A program made the position numbers and the translations under genes. The notes beneath the pieces were generated by a model. It was not told where the DNA came from, ran no database searches, and worked only from the letters and a program-made list of their open reading frames with translations. Shown one piece after another: positions 18,294 to 27,448 of a DNA stretch of 64,000 bases; position 1 is the first letter of the stretch, and each line of letters opens with the position of its first letter. The stretch covers positions 1-64,000 of the forward strand of contig NZ_JAGGJA010000016.1 in NCBI RefSeq assembly GCF_026229185.1. Reading direction: 5' to 3'. The stretch comes from Fodinibius salsisoli. Lineage in GTDB: Bacteria; Bacteroidota; Rhodothermia; Balneolales; Balneolaceae.

Positions 18294-18311
18294 CTCATCC
18301 TGTAAGCTAAT

Positions 18312-18338
18312 CTGGTCTAAGCCTCAAACTTAGACCAG
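18312..18338. terminator. stem-loop between convergent genes, probable terminator
   Basis: CTGGTCTAAG (18312-18321) and CTTAGACCAG (18329-18338) form a perfect 10-bp stem with a 7-base loop between two genes that converge. The T-run is short (TTCCCGTTT), so termination strength is uncertain. Confidence 0.55.
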
Positions 18339-18363
18339 TTCCCGTTTCAACTTTATCCTCTGT

Positions 18364-19551
18364 CTAGGACTCCGCTTCAGCTAAACGGTAAATCTTACCG
18401 TCAAAAGCACAGATATAGAGCTCATTGTCGCCGTCTACGCCAAAAGAGGAAATAGAGAGATCCGTATTAAGCAATTCGGTATTTTCCGGACTTTGAGGAT
18501 TGTCCGCATGGAGTGCCCAGATACGTCCCGAGACAAAATCAGCATAGATGTATCGGCCGGTAAGCCCTTCTAAAGCAGAGCCCCGATATACATAGCCGCC
18601 CGTCACAGATCGGCCTTGGTCATGTTCATAGTCAATAACGGGTAGCGTAAGTTCCGACTGGTCACACGTATCTGATTCATAACAGCTGTCGCCCTCCATG
18701 ATATTCCATCCATAGTTTTCGCCTGCTCTGATAATATCAATTTCCTCGTAAGCACTTTGTCCTACATCACCGGCCCAAAGCGTGCCATCCTCGGCATCAA
18801 AGCTGAATCGCCAGGGGTTACGGAGTCCATAGGCAAAAATTTCTTCGCGAAAGCCTTCGTTGTTATCCACAAAAGGATTATCGGAGGGGATCGCATAGTC
18901 CTTTCCCTCTTGCATGCCGTCCACATCAATGCGCAGAATGCTACCTAACAGGGTAGAGCGATTTTGGCCATTGCCCTGTGGATCTCCGCCCGATCCGCCA
19001 TCACCGGCCGAAATGTAGAGGTAGCCGTCGGGACCAAATTGAATTTGTCCGCCATTATGATTCCCAAAAGGCTGTTCGAACGAAATGATTTCTACTTCGG
19101 ATGATTTGACCGCCTGCTCCGGATTGGAGGCATCTACTTCAAACCGGCTGACGACCGTCTGCAGATCGCCGGTGGTGTAATTCACATAAAAGTAGCCGTT
19201 GGTCTCATAATTGGGATGAAAGGCCAGCCCCAACAGACCTCGTTCGCCCCCGGCTGTTACTTGGTTCGTGATATCCAAAAAGACGGAAGATTGCGCTGCC
19301 GATGTCTCATTTTGAAAAACCTTAATCACGCCACGCTGTTCGACCACAAAAAGACGGTTGCTTCCATCACCTGGATGTTGTAAATCTACGGGTTGGTTAA
19401 ATGCCAACTCGGGAAAGGCCGATTCTATTTTGTAAGAAGAGGGGGCAGTCGGGTCAGGATCTTCACCGGAATTCGTAGAATCTGTGCATGAGATGAAGAA
19501 AAGTGTGAGCAGAAGTGAAAAAAGAGTAAGTGATCGCATAATTTCCCTCAT
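18364..19551 (-). CDS. PQQ-dependent sugar (glucose/sorbosone) dehydrogenase-like lipoprotein
   Basis: 395 residues with a lipoprotein signal (LFFISCTDS). The remainder is a six-bladed glucose/sorbosone dehydrogenase propeller: HPGDGSNRLFVVEQRGVI, GLAFHPNYETNGYFYV, HNGGQIQFGPDGYLYISAGD, YGLRNPWRFSFD, GENYGWNIMEG and GGYVYRG. The related soluble enzyme oxidises aldoses using PQQ; here the substrate is unknown. Start could also be the ATG four codons in. It is a single leftward gene. This is one of three propeller proteins in the window, the only one lacking a heme domain, so it would need an external electron acceptor. Confidence 0.87.
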   Translation of the reverse strand: MREIMRSLTLFSLLLTLFFISCTDSTNSGEDPDPTAPSSYKIESAFPELAFNQPVDLQHPGDGSNRLFVVEQRGVIKVFQNETSAAQSSVFLDITNQVTAGGERGLLGLAFHPNYETNGYFYVNYTTGDLQTVVSRFEVDASNPEQAVKSSEVEIISFEQPFGNHNGGQIQFGPDGYLYISAGDGGSGGDPQGNGQNRSTLLGSILRIDVDGMQEGKDYAIPSDNPFVDNNEGFREEIFAYGLRNPWRFSFDAEDGTLWAGDVGQSAYEEIDIIRAGENYGWNIMEGDSCYESDTCDQSELTLPVIDYEHDQGRSVTGGYVYRGSALEGLTGRYIYADFVSGRIWALHADNPQSPENTELLNTDLSISSFGVDGDNELYICAFDGKIYRLAEAES

Positions 19552-19666
19552 TAATTGGGGGTGGCTTGAGGTAAGGCTATACGTAAAAAATACTCTCGAA
19601 GATCATTTTTGTTTCATAAAGCCGTAAAAAGGCATATCGGTGATATATTTAATTCGGCAATATGTT

Positions 19667-20125
19667 CTAATTCTGACGAAGATCGTCATGAGGTCGCTTG
19701 AGAGATTCAGGGAGGTCGCGCTCTTCTTCATGCAAGCGTTCGATGTATTTGGCACGTTTGATGCAGCCTCTGCGAATGCCAAAATAGCTGCCCAGGAAAG
19801 CTGAAAAAACGATAATAAGGACAAAAAGGAACTGAGAATCCCCCAATCCAACGTCTTTGGTATATACCCAGAAAACGGTGGGCGCTGCCATGAGAATAGC
19901 CATCAGATAGCAAACCCAGTTGGTATGTACTGCCTTGATGACAAACCGACGGCTGGCCCCGAAGTTCAGGTTTAGAAATACAAGTCCAAATCCCAGCAGG
20001 AAAAGGAGTCCTGATGTCCCTTCCCTGGCCACATGTCGTATGAAGTTATGGGAAATGACAATAAGCAGAAGCCCTAAAACCAAGCTGCCCGTCGTGTATG
20101 CAAAAATGCGCTGCCAGTTGTTCAT
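19667..20125 (-). CDS. membrane protein of unknown function, about four helices
   Basis: 152 residues with membrane segments near 8-28, 38-55, 66-84 and 97-117 and a charged C-terminal tail of about 35 residues (RGCIKRAKYIERLHEEERDLPESLKRP) likely in the cytoplasm. No family recognised. It lies 80 bp upstream of nothing obvious and is separated from the murein hydrolase gene behind it by about 80 bp, so may be transcribed with that leftward group. Confidence 0.6.
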   Translation of the reverse strand: MNNWQRIFAYTTGSLVLGLLLIVISHNFIRHVAREGTSGLLFLLGFGLVFLNLNFGASRRFVIKAVHTNWVCYLMAILMAAPTVFWVYTKDVGLGDSQFLFVLIIVFSAFLGSYFGIRRGCIKRAKYIERLHEEERDLPESLKRPHDDLRQN

Positions 20126-20205
20126 AAAACAAAAGTGGTAATTTCTTTAAGTGTGCTGTTCAAAATATCAACAATAGGGAGGGAAGCCAACTTAAAATTA
20201 GGGAG

Positions 20206-21531
20206 CTATTTATTTTGAAGCCAGTCTTCTGGGTCAAGATTTTGGTTGTTTTCTCGAACGAGGAAGAAAACGGACTCACCATTGGTAGAATCCTGATCAC
20301 CGGAGAGCCCGACCAGGTCGCCCTGTTGTAGGATGCTGCCATCCCGAACCGAGACTTGGCTTAGGTTACCGTAAGCGGTAATAAAGCGCCCGTGTTTTAC
20401 TAAGACAACATCTCCATAGCCGGGAAAGGGTTGGATGGCAATGACATAACCGGGGTGTACAGCTGAAACGGGTTCCCGGGGTTCGGTGACAATCTCAATG
20501 CCAAGGTTAGGCGTTATAGTTCCATATACCGGGTGCCGCTGATTGCCAAAATGTTCCGAAATAGTACTACTTTCGACGGGCCAGGGGAGCTGGCCTTTAT
20601 TGTCCGCAAAACTGCTTTCTATCTTCGACAGCTCTTCATCATTCAGAAATTCGCCTTCATTACCCATGTTAGCATATTTGGCTACTTCTCGGGCCCGTTC
20701 GGCGTCATCTTCAATATTCTCCGCTTCAGCCAGGTTTCGTTGCCGTTCGGCCTCTCGTTGGCGCTGTGCTTCACGGATTTTTTCTTCATCCGCTATCAGC
20801 GAACTAAGCGTCTCATTGAGCGTCTGCTTCTGTTGCTGTATCTCATTCAGTTTTTGCTGCAGCTGTTCTTTATCACGGCGCAAAAGAGCCACATTGCTTT
20901 CTTGTTGCTCTCTTTTTTCAGCTAACTCTTGCTTTTCATCACGGATATCAACGAGTAGGTCACTATTTTCGACTTTTGCCTCTTTCAGCTGTGCTCGATT
21001 TACCTTTAGCTTTTCTTCTGTTTCTCGGATATCACGGGCTTGGCCTTCACGGAAAGTGCTGAACTTCTCAAGGTAATAGGCCCGAATAAGCATCTGGTTG
21101 ATTGACGAAGAAGCAAAGAGAAGGGCCAGCTGAGAAGCCTGCCCATGTTTATAAACATAGCGCAGCGTCTCCTTATAATTTTCGATCAGCTGCTCAAGCT
21201 TTTGTTGGTTTTGCTCAATCGTTTTGTTGGTGAGGGCAATTTCATCCTCAATCTGTGACTGTTCGGTCTGAAGTTTTGAAATTTTTTCATCCCGAAGAGC
21301 AATTAGACGATTGAGGTTTTCGAATTGCTCATAGAGGGTCGAATATTTTTCAGTAGCTTGGGCCAGGCGCTGTTCGTAGGTGTTGATCTGTTCGTTCAGT
21401 TTGCCAATTTCTGTGCGGGTGTTCTCTTGCTTCTGGAGAACTTCCTCGCGCATCTGCTCATAGTTTTGAGCAAAGACCGAATTGGCCATTACGAACAAAA
21501 AAAATGCTATGTATAAGCTACATTTAGTCAT
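20206..21531 (-). CDS. EnvC-like murein hydrolase activator (coiled coil + LytM/M23 domain)
   Basis: 441 residues: signal peptide (1-21, ending SVFAQ), long Gln/Glu-rich coiled coils (about 24-285), and a C-terminal M23/LytM domain (about 325-441; PVYGTITPNLGIEIVT, GYVIAIQPFPGYGDVVLVKHG, LVGLSGD). The first metal-ligand motif normally HxGIDI reads NLGIEI here, so the domain is probably catalytically dead and, as in EnvC, activates amidases during daughter-cell separation. Its start overlaps the stop of the upstream lipoprotein gene by 4 bp (21528-21531), showing translational coupling. Confidence 0.9.
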   Translation of the reverse strand: MTKCSLYIAFFLFVMANSVFAQNYEQMREEVLQKQENTRTEIGKLNEQINTYEQRLAQATEKYSTLYEQFENLNRLIALRDEKISKLQTEQSQIEDEIALTNKTIEQNQQKLEQLIENYKETLRYVYKHGQASQLALLFASSSINQMLIRAYYLEKFSTFREGQARDIRETEEKLKVNRAQLKEAKVENSDLLVDIRDEKQELAEKREQQESNVALLRRDKEQLQQKLNEIQQQKQTLNETLSSLIADEEKIREAQRQREAERQRNLAEAENIEDDAERAREVAKYANMGNEGEFLNDEELSKIESSFADNKGQLPWPVESSTISEHFGNQRHPVYGTITPNLGIEIVTEPREPVSAVHPGYVIAIQPFPGYGDVVLVKHGRFITAYGNLSQVSVRDGSILQQGDLVGLSGDQDSTNGESVFFLVRENNQNLDPEDWLQNK

Positions 21532-22295
21532 CGATAGTAGATGCGGATATCATCCGGTAAGTTTATTGTTAGCTGATTAAGCGATGGATTAAGTTGCAGC
21601 GACTGTAACTGTAATGCAATTTTAGATTTACCTTCTGTACCAAAGATAGCAATTTTACGCGGCAGGGTGAACTGCTCTAAATTAGAATAAGCTCCGTACT
21701 GAATCCGTGAATAAGGAAGGGAACTGTCCTCTGGCTGCATAACTTCATCGACGACGCGTGCTGCCTTTTCAACAAAAATTTGAGCACCCGTGGTAAGCAT
21801 CAACTTAAAATGCGTCTCATTTTCCCAAACATTTGTAACTTCTTCGGGATCAATGGTATAATTTAGGATATTAAGAATATTAAGGGAAGCGAGTTTATTA
21901 ATCCTTGTCAGCTTGCCACCGCGCACCGGAATTTTGCGGGCATAATTATCGATTTTATTATAGACGAGCAGGGTGTCTCCATCGGTAAGCAATTGTCCAC
22001 CCTCAATGCCAATGCCATTACGGACGGTTACCAGGCTCTTCAATCGATTACTGGAAAATAGCAGAGTAATACGATCGGTATTGTTGGGCTCGCTGACAAT
22101 AGCTCGCCCTTTGCCTTCAACGGTTTTGAGTTCTTTGGTATAGTTCGGCAGGCTGTTAACAATGGATTCCGCACTGACGGATGAGGTGCGAAACCCTTCT
22201 TTGGATAGTTTCTGGGGGCTGCTGCAAGAGATAAACAACGTACAGCCTAAAAGTAACGTTAATATTTTAAATTGATAGCGTCGGATAGCGCCCAT
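21528..22295 (-). CDS. DUF4292-like envelope lipoprotein
   Basis: 255 residues with a lipoprotein signal (LLLGCTLFISCSS). The mature part is beta-rich (VEGKGRAIVS, RITLLFSSNRLKSLVTVRNGIGIEGGQLLTDGDTLLVYNK), matching the LolA/LolB-like plan of DUF4292 proteins found next to EnvC-type genes in Bacteroidota. Its stop overlaps the envC-like start by 4 bp, so it works in the same envelope pathway, possibly in lipoprotein or lipid handling. The family assignment is from pattern and neighbourhood. Confidence 0.75.
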   Translation of the reverse strand: MGAIRRYQFKILTLLLGCTLFISCSSPQKLSKEGFRTSSVSAESIVNSLPNYTKELKTVEGKGRAIVSEPNNTDRITLLFSSNRLKSLVTVRNGIGIEGGQLLTDGDTLLVYNKIDNYARKIPVRGGKLTRINKLASLNILNILNYTIDPEEVTNVWENETHFKLMLTTGAQIFVEKAARVVDEVMQPEDSSLPYSRIQYGAYSNLEQFTLPRKIAIFGTEGKSKIALQLQSLQLNPSLNQLTINLPDDIRIYYR

Positions 22296-22456
22296 GGTGT
22301 AGTGAAAATTTTGCTATTAAATACGTGCAAGCTGAATGCAATCCAAATATTTTTTGATCTTCATTATCGCATGCTTTAATGGTCTGTCTCGAATAATTCC
22401 AGTTGTTGTAACGAGTAATGCTTCCAGATAGTACCAGTGAGCTACAATCATAAAAC

Positions 22457-23197
22457 TTAAGTAATGGCTCTGCGCCAAACATTTAGGCGACCGAAGGCGT
22501 GTTTCATATGGGACCCATACCAGCTAAACCATTCGCCTTCAGCCAGTAAGACCCGCGCTGCCGGACATACTTCCTCGATTTGGGCCATATGTTTTTCTTT
22601 AAACGGGTAGGGCTCACTGCTTAACAAAATGAGATCAGGATTATATTCTTTGAGTTCTTCGAGCTCAAATTTTGGATACCGTTGCTGTTTACTGAATACA
22701 TTGGGCATATTCCAGTGAGCAAGGACATCATGAATGTAGGTATCTCCGCCTACGGTCATCCACGGATCTTTCCAGATCAGGTAGGCCGTTCGGAGTTCAG
22801 GCTCTTGTGGTCGTTCCTCCAGCCGTCCCTGTATCTCTTGGATTAGCTGCTCAGATTGGCTGGCAACCCCTAATTTTTGCCCCAGCTGGTGGATCGTGAT
22901 GAGCGCATCTTCAATAGTGGAAATATCGGTAACTTCTACTTCAAAGTCTGTTAGGTTCTGTATATCCTGGCGACGGTTTTCTTCCTTATTTGCAATGATT
23001 AAGTCGGGATTAGCCTCGTGGATTTTATCCAGTCGGGGATTTTTAGTCCCGCCAACGATAGGAACGGATGCTACTTGCTGTTTGGGATGTACACAAAAAC
23101 GGGTGCGCCCGACCAGTTGTTCGGTGAGACCTAAATCGATAAGAAGTTCGGTAAGGCTCGGTACCAAGCTGATGATACGTTGATAAGTTTCAGGCAT
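22457..23197 (-). CDS. helical-backbone metal receptor (BtuF/cobalamin- or metal-binding protein)
   Basis: Start placed at ATG 23197 (MPETYQRIISLVPSLTELL), the family-typical beginning; the longer frame from 23266 adds 23 residues of odd composition that could serve as a signal, so localisation is uncertain. The motifs RIISLVPSLTELLIDLG, VPIVGGTKNPRLDKI, NPDLIIANKEENR and YNPDLILLSSEPYPF mark the PF01497 periplasmic-binding fold used for cobalamin or iron chelates. No ABC permease or ATPase is adjacent. It may be functionally linked to the BtuB-like receptor at 4.7 kb, though nothing in the sequence proves it. Confidence 0.8.
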   Translation of the reverse strand: MPETYQRIISLVPSLTELLIDLGLTEQLVGRTRFCVHPKQQVASVPIVGGTKNPRLDKIHEANPDLIIANKEENRRQDIQNLTDFEVEVTDISTIEDALITIHQLGQKLGVASQSEQLIQEIQGRLEERPQEPELRTAYLIWKDPWMTVGGDTYIHDVLAHWNMPNVFSKQQRYPKFELEELKEYNPDLILLSSEPYPFKEKHMAQIEEVCPAARVLLAEGEWFSWYGSHMKHAFGRLNVWRRAIT

Positions 23198-23266
23198 GTT
23201 AAAAACGTTGGTGAAAAAAGTTGCTGCCACTAAAGTTAACAAGGGGAATATACATAACTCAGCCAC

Positions 23267-23569
23267 AGTTGTTTAAAATATCCCATCCGTTGGCTTGTAG
23301 GTCATTGGGTAAGTTGAGGTTCCATCCAAATACCTGGTCAGGCTTTATAACTGGTAAGTCACTCATTTAAATCGTGGTCTTCTTGGGGGCTAACATGAGT
23401 TTGATTGTACCCTCGATAGGTATCTTGGAAGGCTTGATTTGCAAAATAATTGAAAAAAATAATTAAATATTTGATATAATTTTTCCATTCTTCATAAAAA
23501 TTCGTAATAATCGAAAGCGTAAATACGCACCACTGCTTGCTGCAAAATAAAACTGAACAAAGTATATTT
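23267..23569. other. AT-rich intergenic region, no gene seen
   Basis: The region upstream of the large ThuA-propeller gene is strongly AT-rich. A leftward frame covers 23359-23595 but has no family resemblance, overlaps the start of a real gene and lacks a ribosome-binding site. Nothing else stands out. Confidence 0.5.
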
Positions 23570-26500
23570 ATGAAACGTCTTTCTTCTTTAATCAAAGGAT
23601 TGCTACCCCTTCTTGCACTCTTCCTTTTTATTTCTTGTTCTAATCAACGTTCGGGCAAGCCCAAAGTACTTGTTTTTAGTAAAACAGCCGGTTTTTACCA
23701 TAATTCAATTCCTGATGGGCTGGCTGCTATTCAAAAACTGGGAGCAGAGCATGGCTTTGAGGTCGACACCACCACCAGCGCAGAAATGTTTACAGAAAGT
23801 TCCTTAAAGCAATATTCCGCAGTGATTTTTCTGAGTACCACCGGAGATGTACTTGACCGTTCCCAGGAAGCTGATTTTAGACGATATATTGAGGCCGGTG
23901 GGGGCTATGTGGGAATTCATGCAGCTGCTGACACCGAATACCAGTGGGGTTGGTATGGCCGTATGGTAGGCGGATACTTTGACGACCATCCCGGTATTAA
24001 CGATCCGCATCCCAATGTGCAAGAAGGAACGCTTCATATTCAGAATACGAATCATTCATCCACTGAATTTTTGCCGCAAGAGTGGACACGTACGGATGAA
24101 TGGTACAGCTACAAAGGTTTTAACAACAACGTCAATGTCCTGCTGACCCTCGATGAAGACAGCTATAAAGGGGGGGCTGACATGGGGACACATCCTATAG
24201 CATGGTATCATGATTACGATGGTGGACGCGCTTTCTATACCGGCCTGGGGCACACCAAAGAATCTTTTACCGAGGATGAGTACTTAAAGCATATTCTGGC
24301 CGGTATTCAATATGCCATTGGCGAAAATAACAAGCTGGATTATGAGGCTGCAACTACAGGACGTGTCCCCGAGGCCAATCGATTTTCCAAGAATAAACTC
24401 GTGGAAGCGACCTTTACGGAGCCTACAGAGATGACCATACTGCCCAATCATGATGTACTTGTGGCCCAGCGACGCGGCGAAATTTTGTTATATAAAAGTC
24501 AGGATTCAACGGTAAGCCAGGCCGGCAAGCTGGATGTCTATTGGAAGACTGATGTGCAAGGGGTTAATGCTGAGGAAGGACTGATGGGTATTAAGGCCGA
24601 CCCCAATTTTGAAGAAAATCAGCATGTGTATGTTTTTTACAGTCCGGCAGATACCTCGGTAAACCGGTTGTCACGTTTTATATTGAAAAACGATACGCTA
24701 CAGTCTGAAACGACGGTTTTACAGTTTTATTCACAACGAGATATCTGTTGCCATACCGGTGGATCTATTGCTTTTGATAAGAATGGGTTGCTCTATCTTT
24801 CTACCGGCGATAATTCAACCCCCTTTAATCAGCCCGATCAAGAATATGTGTTGCATGGATATGCTCCACTCGATCAGCGCGAGGGTTTTGAGCAGTATGA
24901 TGCCCGCCGAACCTCCGGAAATGCCAACGACCTGCGGGGAAGCATCCTGCGCATCCGGGTCAATGAGGATGGCAGTTACGACATACCGGAAGGTAACTTA
25001 TATCCCCAAGGCACCGAAGGTACCAAGCCCGAGATCTATGTACAAGGGAATCGAAATCCCTATCGTATTTCAGTGGATCAAAAGAACAGTTACTTGTACT
25101 GGGGAGAAGTGGGGCCTGATGCTTCTAATGATAGTTTAGATACAAAGGGACCAAGAGGCTATGACGAGATCAACCAGGCACGTGAAGCCGGATTCTTTGG
25201 CTGGCCTATGTTTATAGGAGATAACTATGCCTATCACCGTTTTGATTACGGTACAGGTGAGACGGGTAAGGCGTTCGATCCCCAAAATCCCAAAAATGAT
25301 TCGCCCAACAATACGGGCATTGAAAACCTTCCTGCGCCTCAACCGGCCTTTATTTGGTATCCGTACGGCGCGTCTGAAGAATTTCCACAGGTAGGGAAGG
25401 GCGGCCGTAATGCGATGGCTGGACCGGTGTATTATACCGATATGTATCCGGAAGACACGCGGTTACCCGACTATTATGATGGCAAGCTGTTTATTTATGA
25501 ATGGATTCGCGGCTGGATTAAAGTCGTAACCATGCAGCCTAATGGCGACTACGACAAGATGGAGCCCTTTATGCCGGAAACAGAATGGAATGCGCCCATT
25601 GACATGGAGGTTGGCCCCGACGGACAAATTTATGTGCTGGAGTACGGCAGTGGCTGGTTTGCAAAAAATCCGGGAGCCGGACTGTCTCGCATTGAATTTA
25701 ATGCCGGAAATCGAGCTCCGGTGGTGCAAAATATTGAAGTCAATAAGACCTCGGGCACCTTACCCCTGGAAGTTGAAGCAACGGTAGACGCCAGCGATCC
25801 CGAACAGGATCCGTTGACTTACACCTGGAACCTGGGGGATGGGACAACGAAAGAAACCACCGAACCCACGCTGAATCATACATTTGAAGAAGTGGGAGAA
25901 TATGCCATCTCGGTAGAAGCGCGGGATGGGGAAGGTCATACCGCTACAAGTTCAACGCTTTCGGTTTATGCCGGTAATGCCGCCCCCGTCGTAGATATCA
26001 ATATTGAAGGCAACAGTACGTTCTACTTTCCCAATGAGCCGGTAAAATATTCGGTCCAAATTGAGGATGAGGACGGTTCCGTACCCTCGGAAGAGTTGTC
26101 TACGCTTTTCGTTTCTGCTGATTATGTGGAAGGGGTCGATATGGCGGAGGCATCGCAGGGGCATAAAGTGATGACAGAGGCGATGAGTGGAAAGAGCATG
26201 ATTTCCTCCTTTGATTGCCAGGCTTGTCACCAGGTGGATGCCGCATCTATTGGTCCCTCTTACAATGCAGTTGCAAACCGATACCAGGATTCAACCAACG
26301 TTAGTTCCTATCTGGTTGAGAAAATCATCAATGGTAGTACCGGCGTTTGGGGAGATCGAGCAATGCCTGCCCATCAAGATCTGAGTGAAGGAGATGCCCG
26401 AAAAATTGTGTCCTGGATTTTATCACTGAATGGTGGTGGACAAACTCAGGAGTCGCTACCTCGATCGGGAGAGGTAGAGCCTACGATGGGTAAGAAAGCG

Positions 26501-27016
26501 ACTTCCAACGGAGTACTGATTCTTTCTGCCAGCTATACCGATCAGGGCGGGGCAAATACAAAACCATTAACAGGCAACACCAGTGTATACCTGAGAAGCA
26601 GTACCGTCAATTTGGGCGAGACATCAGCACTGGAAGGATTCTCAACCATGACGTACGAAGGCAACCTGCTGATGCTGGTTCCACAGGAGGAAGGATCGTT
26701 TAGGATAAGCCAAATCGATCTGACAGGCATTACCGCAGCTCAATTGATAACCGCCTCCCAAGAGCCTGTTTCCAGTGATTATATTTTTGAACTTCGACTG
26801 GATGCCCCTGACGGTCCTAAAGTAGGGGAAGGAGTCCGGAAGGCAGGGGCTGGAAAGCAACAAGGTGGGGAAGGGCCATACTTTGCCCCAGCATCAATCT
26901 CTATTGATGCTGAAGCAGCCGGAGGAATTCATGATTTGTATTTTGTAAGCAGGCCCGCTGATGGAGGTGCTGCCGGACAACTAATTTTAACCAGTATGAC
27001 CTTTAAAAGTGAGTAA
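23570..27016 (+). CDS. ThuA + sugar-dehydrogenase propeller + PKD + cytochrome c multidomain lipoprotein
   Basis: Start at ATG 23570 gives a lipoprotein signal (MKRLSSLIKG...FLFISCSN); the frame opens 33 bp earlier without such a signal. About 1148 residues: ThuA domain (about 28-260; KVLVFSKTAGFYHNSIPDG, GGGYVGIHAAADTEY, GRAFYTGLGHTKES), glucose/sorbosone-dehydrogenase propeller (about 275-700; HTGGSIAFDKNGLLYLSTGD, QGNRNPYRISVD), PKD domain (about 720-800; DPEQDPLTYTWNLGDGT), cytochrome c domain with CQACH at 883-887, and a CBM6-like beta domain (about 1010-1148). ThuA domains belong to a trehalose-utilisation/glutamine-amidotransferase-like fold. The fusion suggests surface carbohydrate binding, oxidation and heme electron transfer in one chain. 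Single gene. Confidence 0.87.
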   Translation: MKRLSSLIKGLLPLLALFLFISCSNQRSGKPKVLVFSKTAGFYHNSIPDGLAAIQKLGAEHGFEVDTTTSAEMFTESSLKQYSAVIFLSTTGDVLDRSQEADFRRYIEAGGGYVGIHAAADTEYQWGWYGRMVGGYFDDHPGINDPHPNVQEGTLHIQNTNHSSTEFLPQEWTRTDEWYSYKGFNNNVNVLLTLDEDSYKGGADMGTHPIAWYHDYDGGRAFYTGLGHTKESFTEDEYLKHILAGIQYAIGENNKLDYEAATTGRVPEANRFSKNKLVEATFTEPTEMTILPNHDVLVAQRRGEILLYKSQDSTVSQAGKLDVYWKTDVQGVNAEEGLMGIKADPNFEENQHVYVFYSPADTSVNRLSRFILKNDTLQSETTVLQFYSQRDICCHTGGSIAFDKNGLLYLSTGDNSTPFNQPDQEYVLHGYAPLDQREGFEQYDARRTSGNANDLRGSILRIRVNEDGSYDIPEGNLYPQGTEGTKPEIYVQGNRNPYRISVDQKNSYLYWGEVGPDASNDSLDTKGPRGYDEINQAREAGFFGWPMFIGDNYAYHRFDYGTGETGKAFDPQNPKNDSPNNTGIENLPAPQPAFIWYPYGASEEFPQVGKGGRNAMAGPVYYTDMYPEDTRLPDYYDGKLFIYEWIRGWIKVVTMQPNGDYDKMEPFMPETEWNAPIDMEVGPDGQIYVLEYGSGWFAKNPGAGLSRIEFNAGNRAPVVQNIEVNKTSGTLPLEVEATVDASDPEQDPLTYTWNLGDGTTKETTEPTLNHTFEEVGEYAISVEARDGEGHTATSSTLSVYAGNAAPVVDINIEGNSTFYFPNEPVKYSVQIEDEDGSVPSEELSTLFVSADYVEGVDMAEASQGHKVMTEAMSGKSMISSFDCQACHQVDAASIGPSYNAVANRYQDSTNVSSYLVEKIINGSTGVWGDRAMPAHQDLSEGDARKIVSWILSLNGGGQTQESLPRSGEVEPTMGKKATSNGVLILSASYTDQGGANTKPLTGNTSVYLRSSTVNLGETSALEGFSTMTYEGNLLMLVPQEEGSFRISQIDLTGITAAQLITASQEPVSSDYIFELRLDAPDGPKVGEGVRKAGAGKQQGGEGPYFAPASISIDAEAAGGIHDLYFVSRPADGGAAGQLILTSMTFKSE

Positions 27017-27448
27017 ATAGTGCGTTTGCCGATTGAGATAATGGTTTGTTAACTATTGGAATAAGTCAATCTCCCTCTTCTACGTTAAAACTTCGTAGAG
27101 CTGGCTAAATCCCTCTTACCTCCGGCAGGCGGTCACGGCTCCAAAGCCTGTCCCGACCACTGTCAGGGAGGGATGTCGTGGGTATTTGGTTCTACATATT
27201 GTGTACCATTCCCCAATATTTAAAATGAGTTCCTCCTTGGAGAAGGAGGACAGAAGGATTGAATGGTTATAACTTAATATTAACTTTAACAGGTAAACGC
27301 ATTATTATAAATGATATTTGCTGGTTTCTACAGGGCAGGCTGTCCGGCCTGCACTTTATTTCTGGCTCATCTTATTATGAGATGATTTCAAATGGGAGGG
27401 AATATAAAGGGTCGTATGTAAGGTAGAGTACGACTCCATTCTCATTGT
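27017..27448. repeat. intergenic region with dispersed repeats
   Basis: Contains CTACGTTAAAACTTCGTAG at 27080-27098, an inverted repeat found identically at 58069-58087; a GC-rich block near 27118-27178 with CTGTCCCGACCACTGTCAGGG; and GCAGGC-TGTCCG-GCCTGC near 27335-27352. Two genes converge here, so some hairpins may also end transcription. No reading frame is convincing. Confidence 0.55.

Noticed and set aside
23359..23595. 78-residue leftward frame upstream of the ThuA-propeller gene
   Set aside because: AT-rich, overlaps the start of the real gene, no ribosome site or motif.
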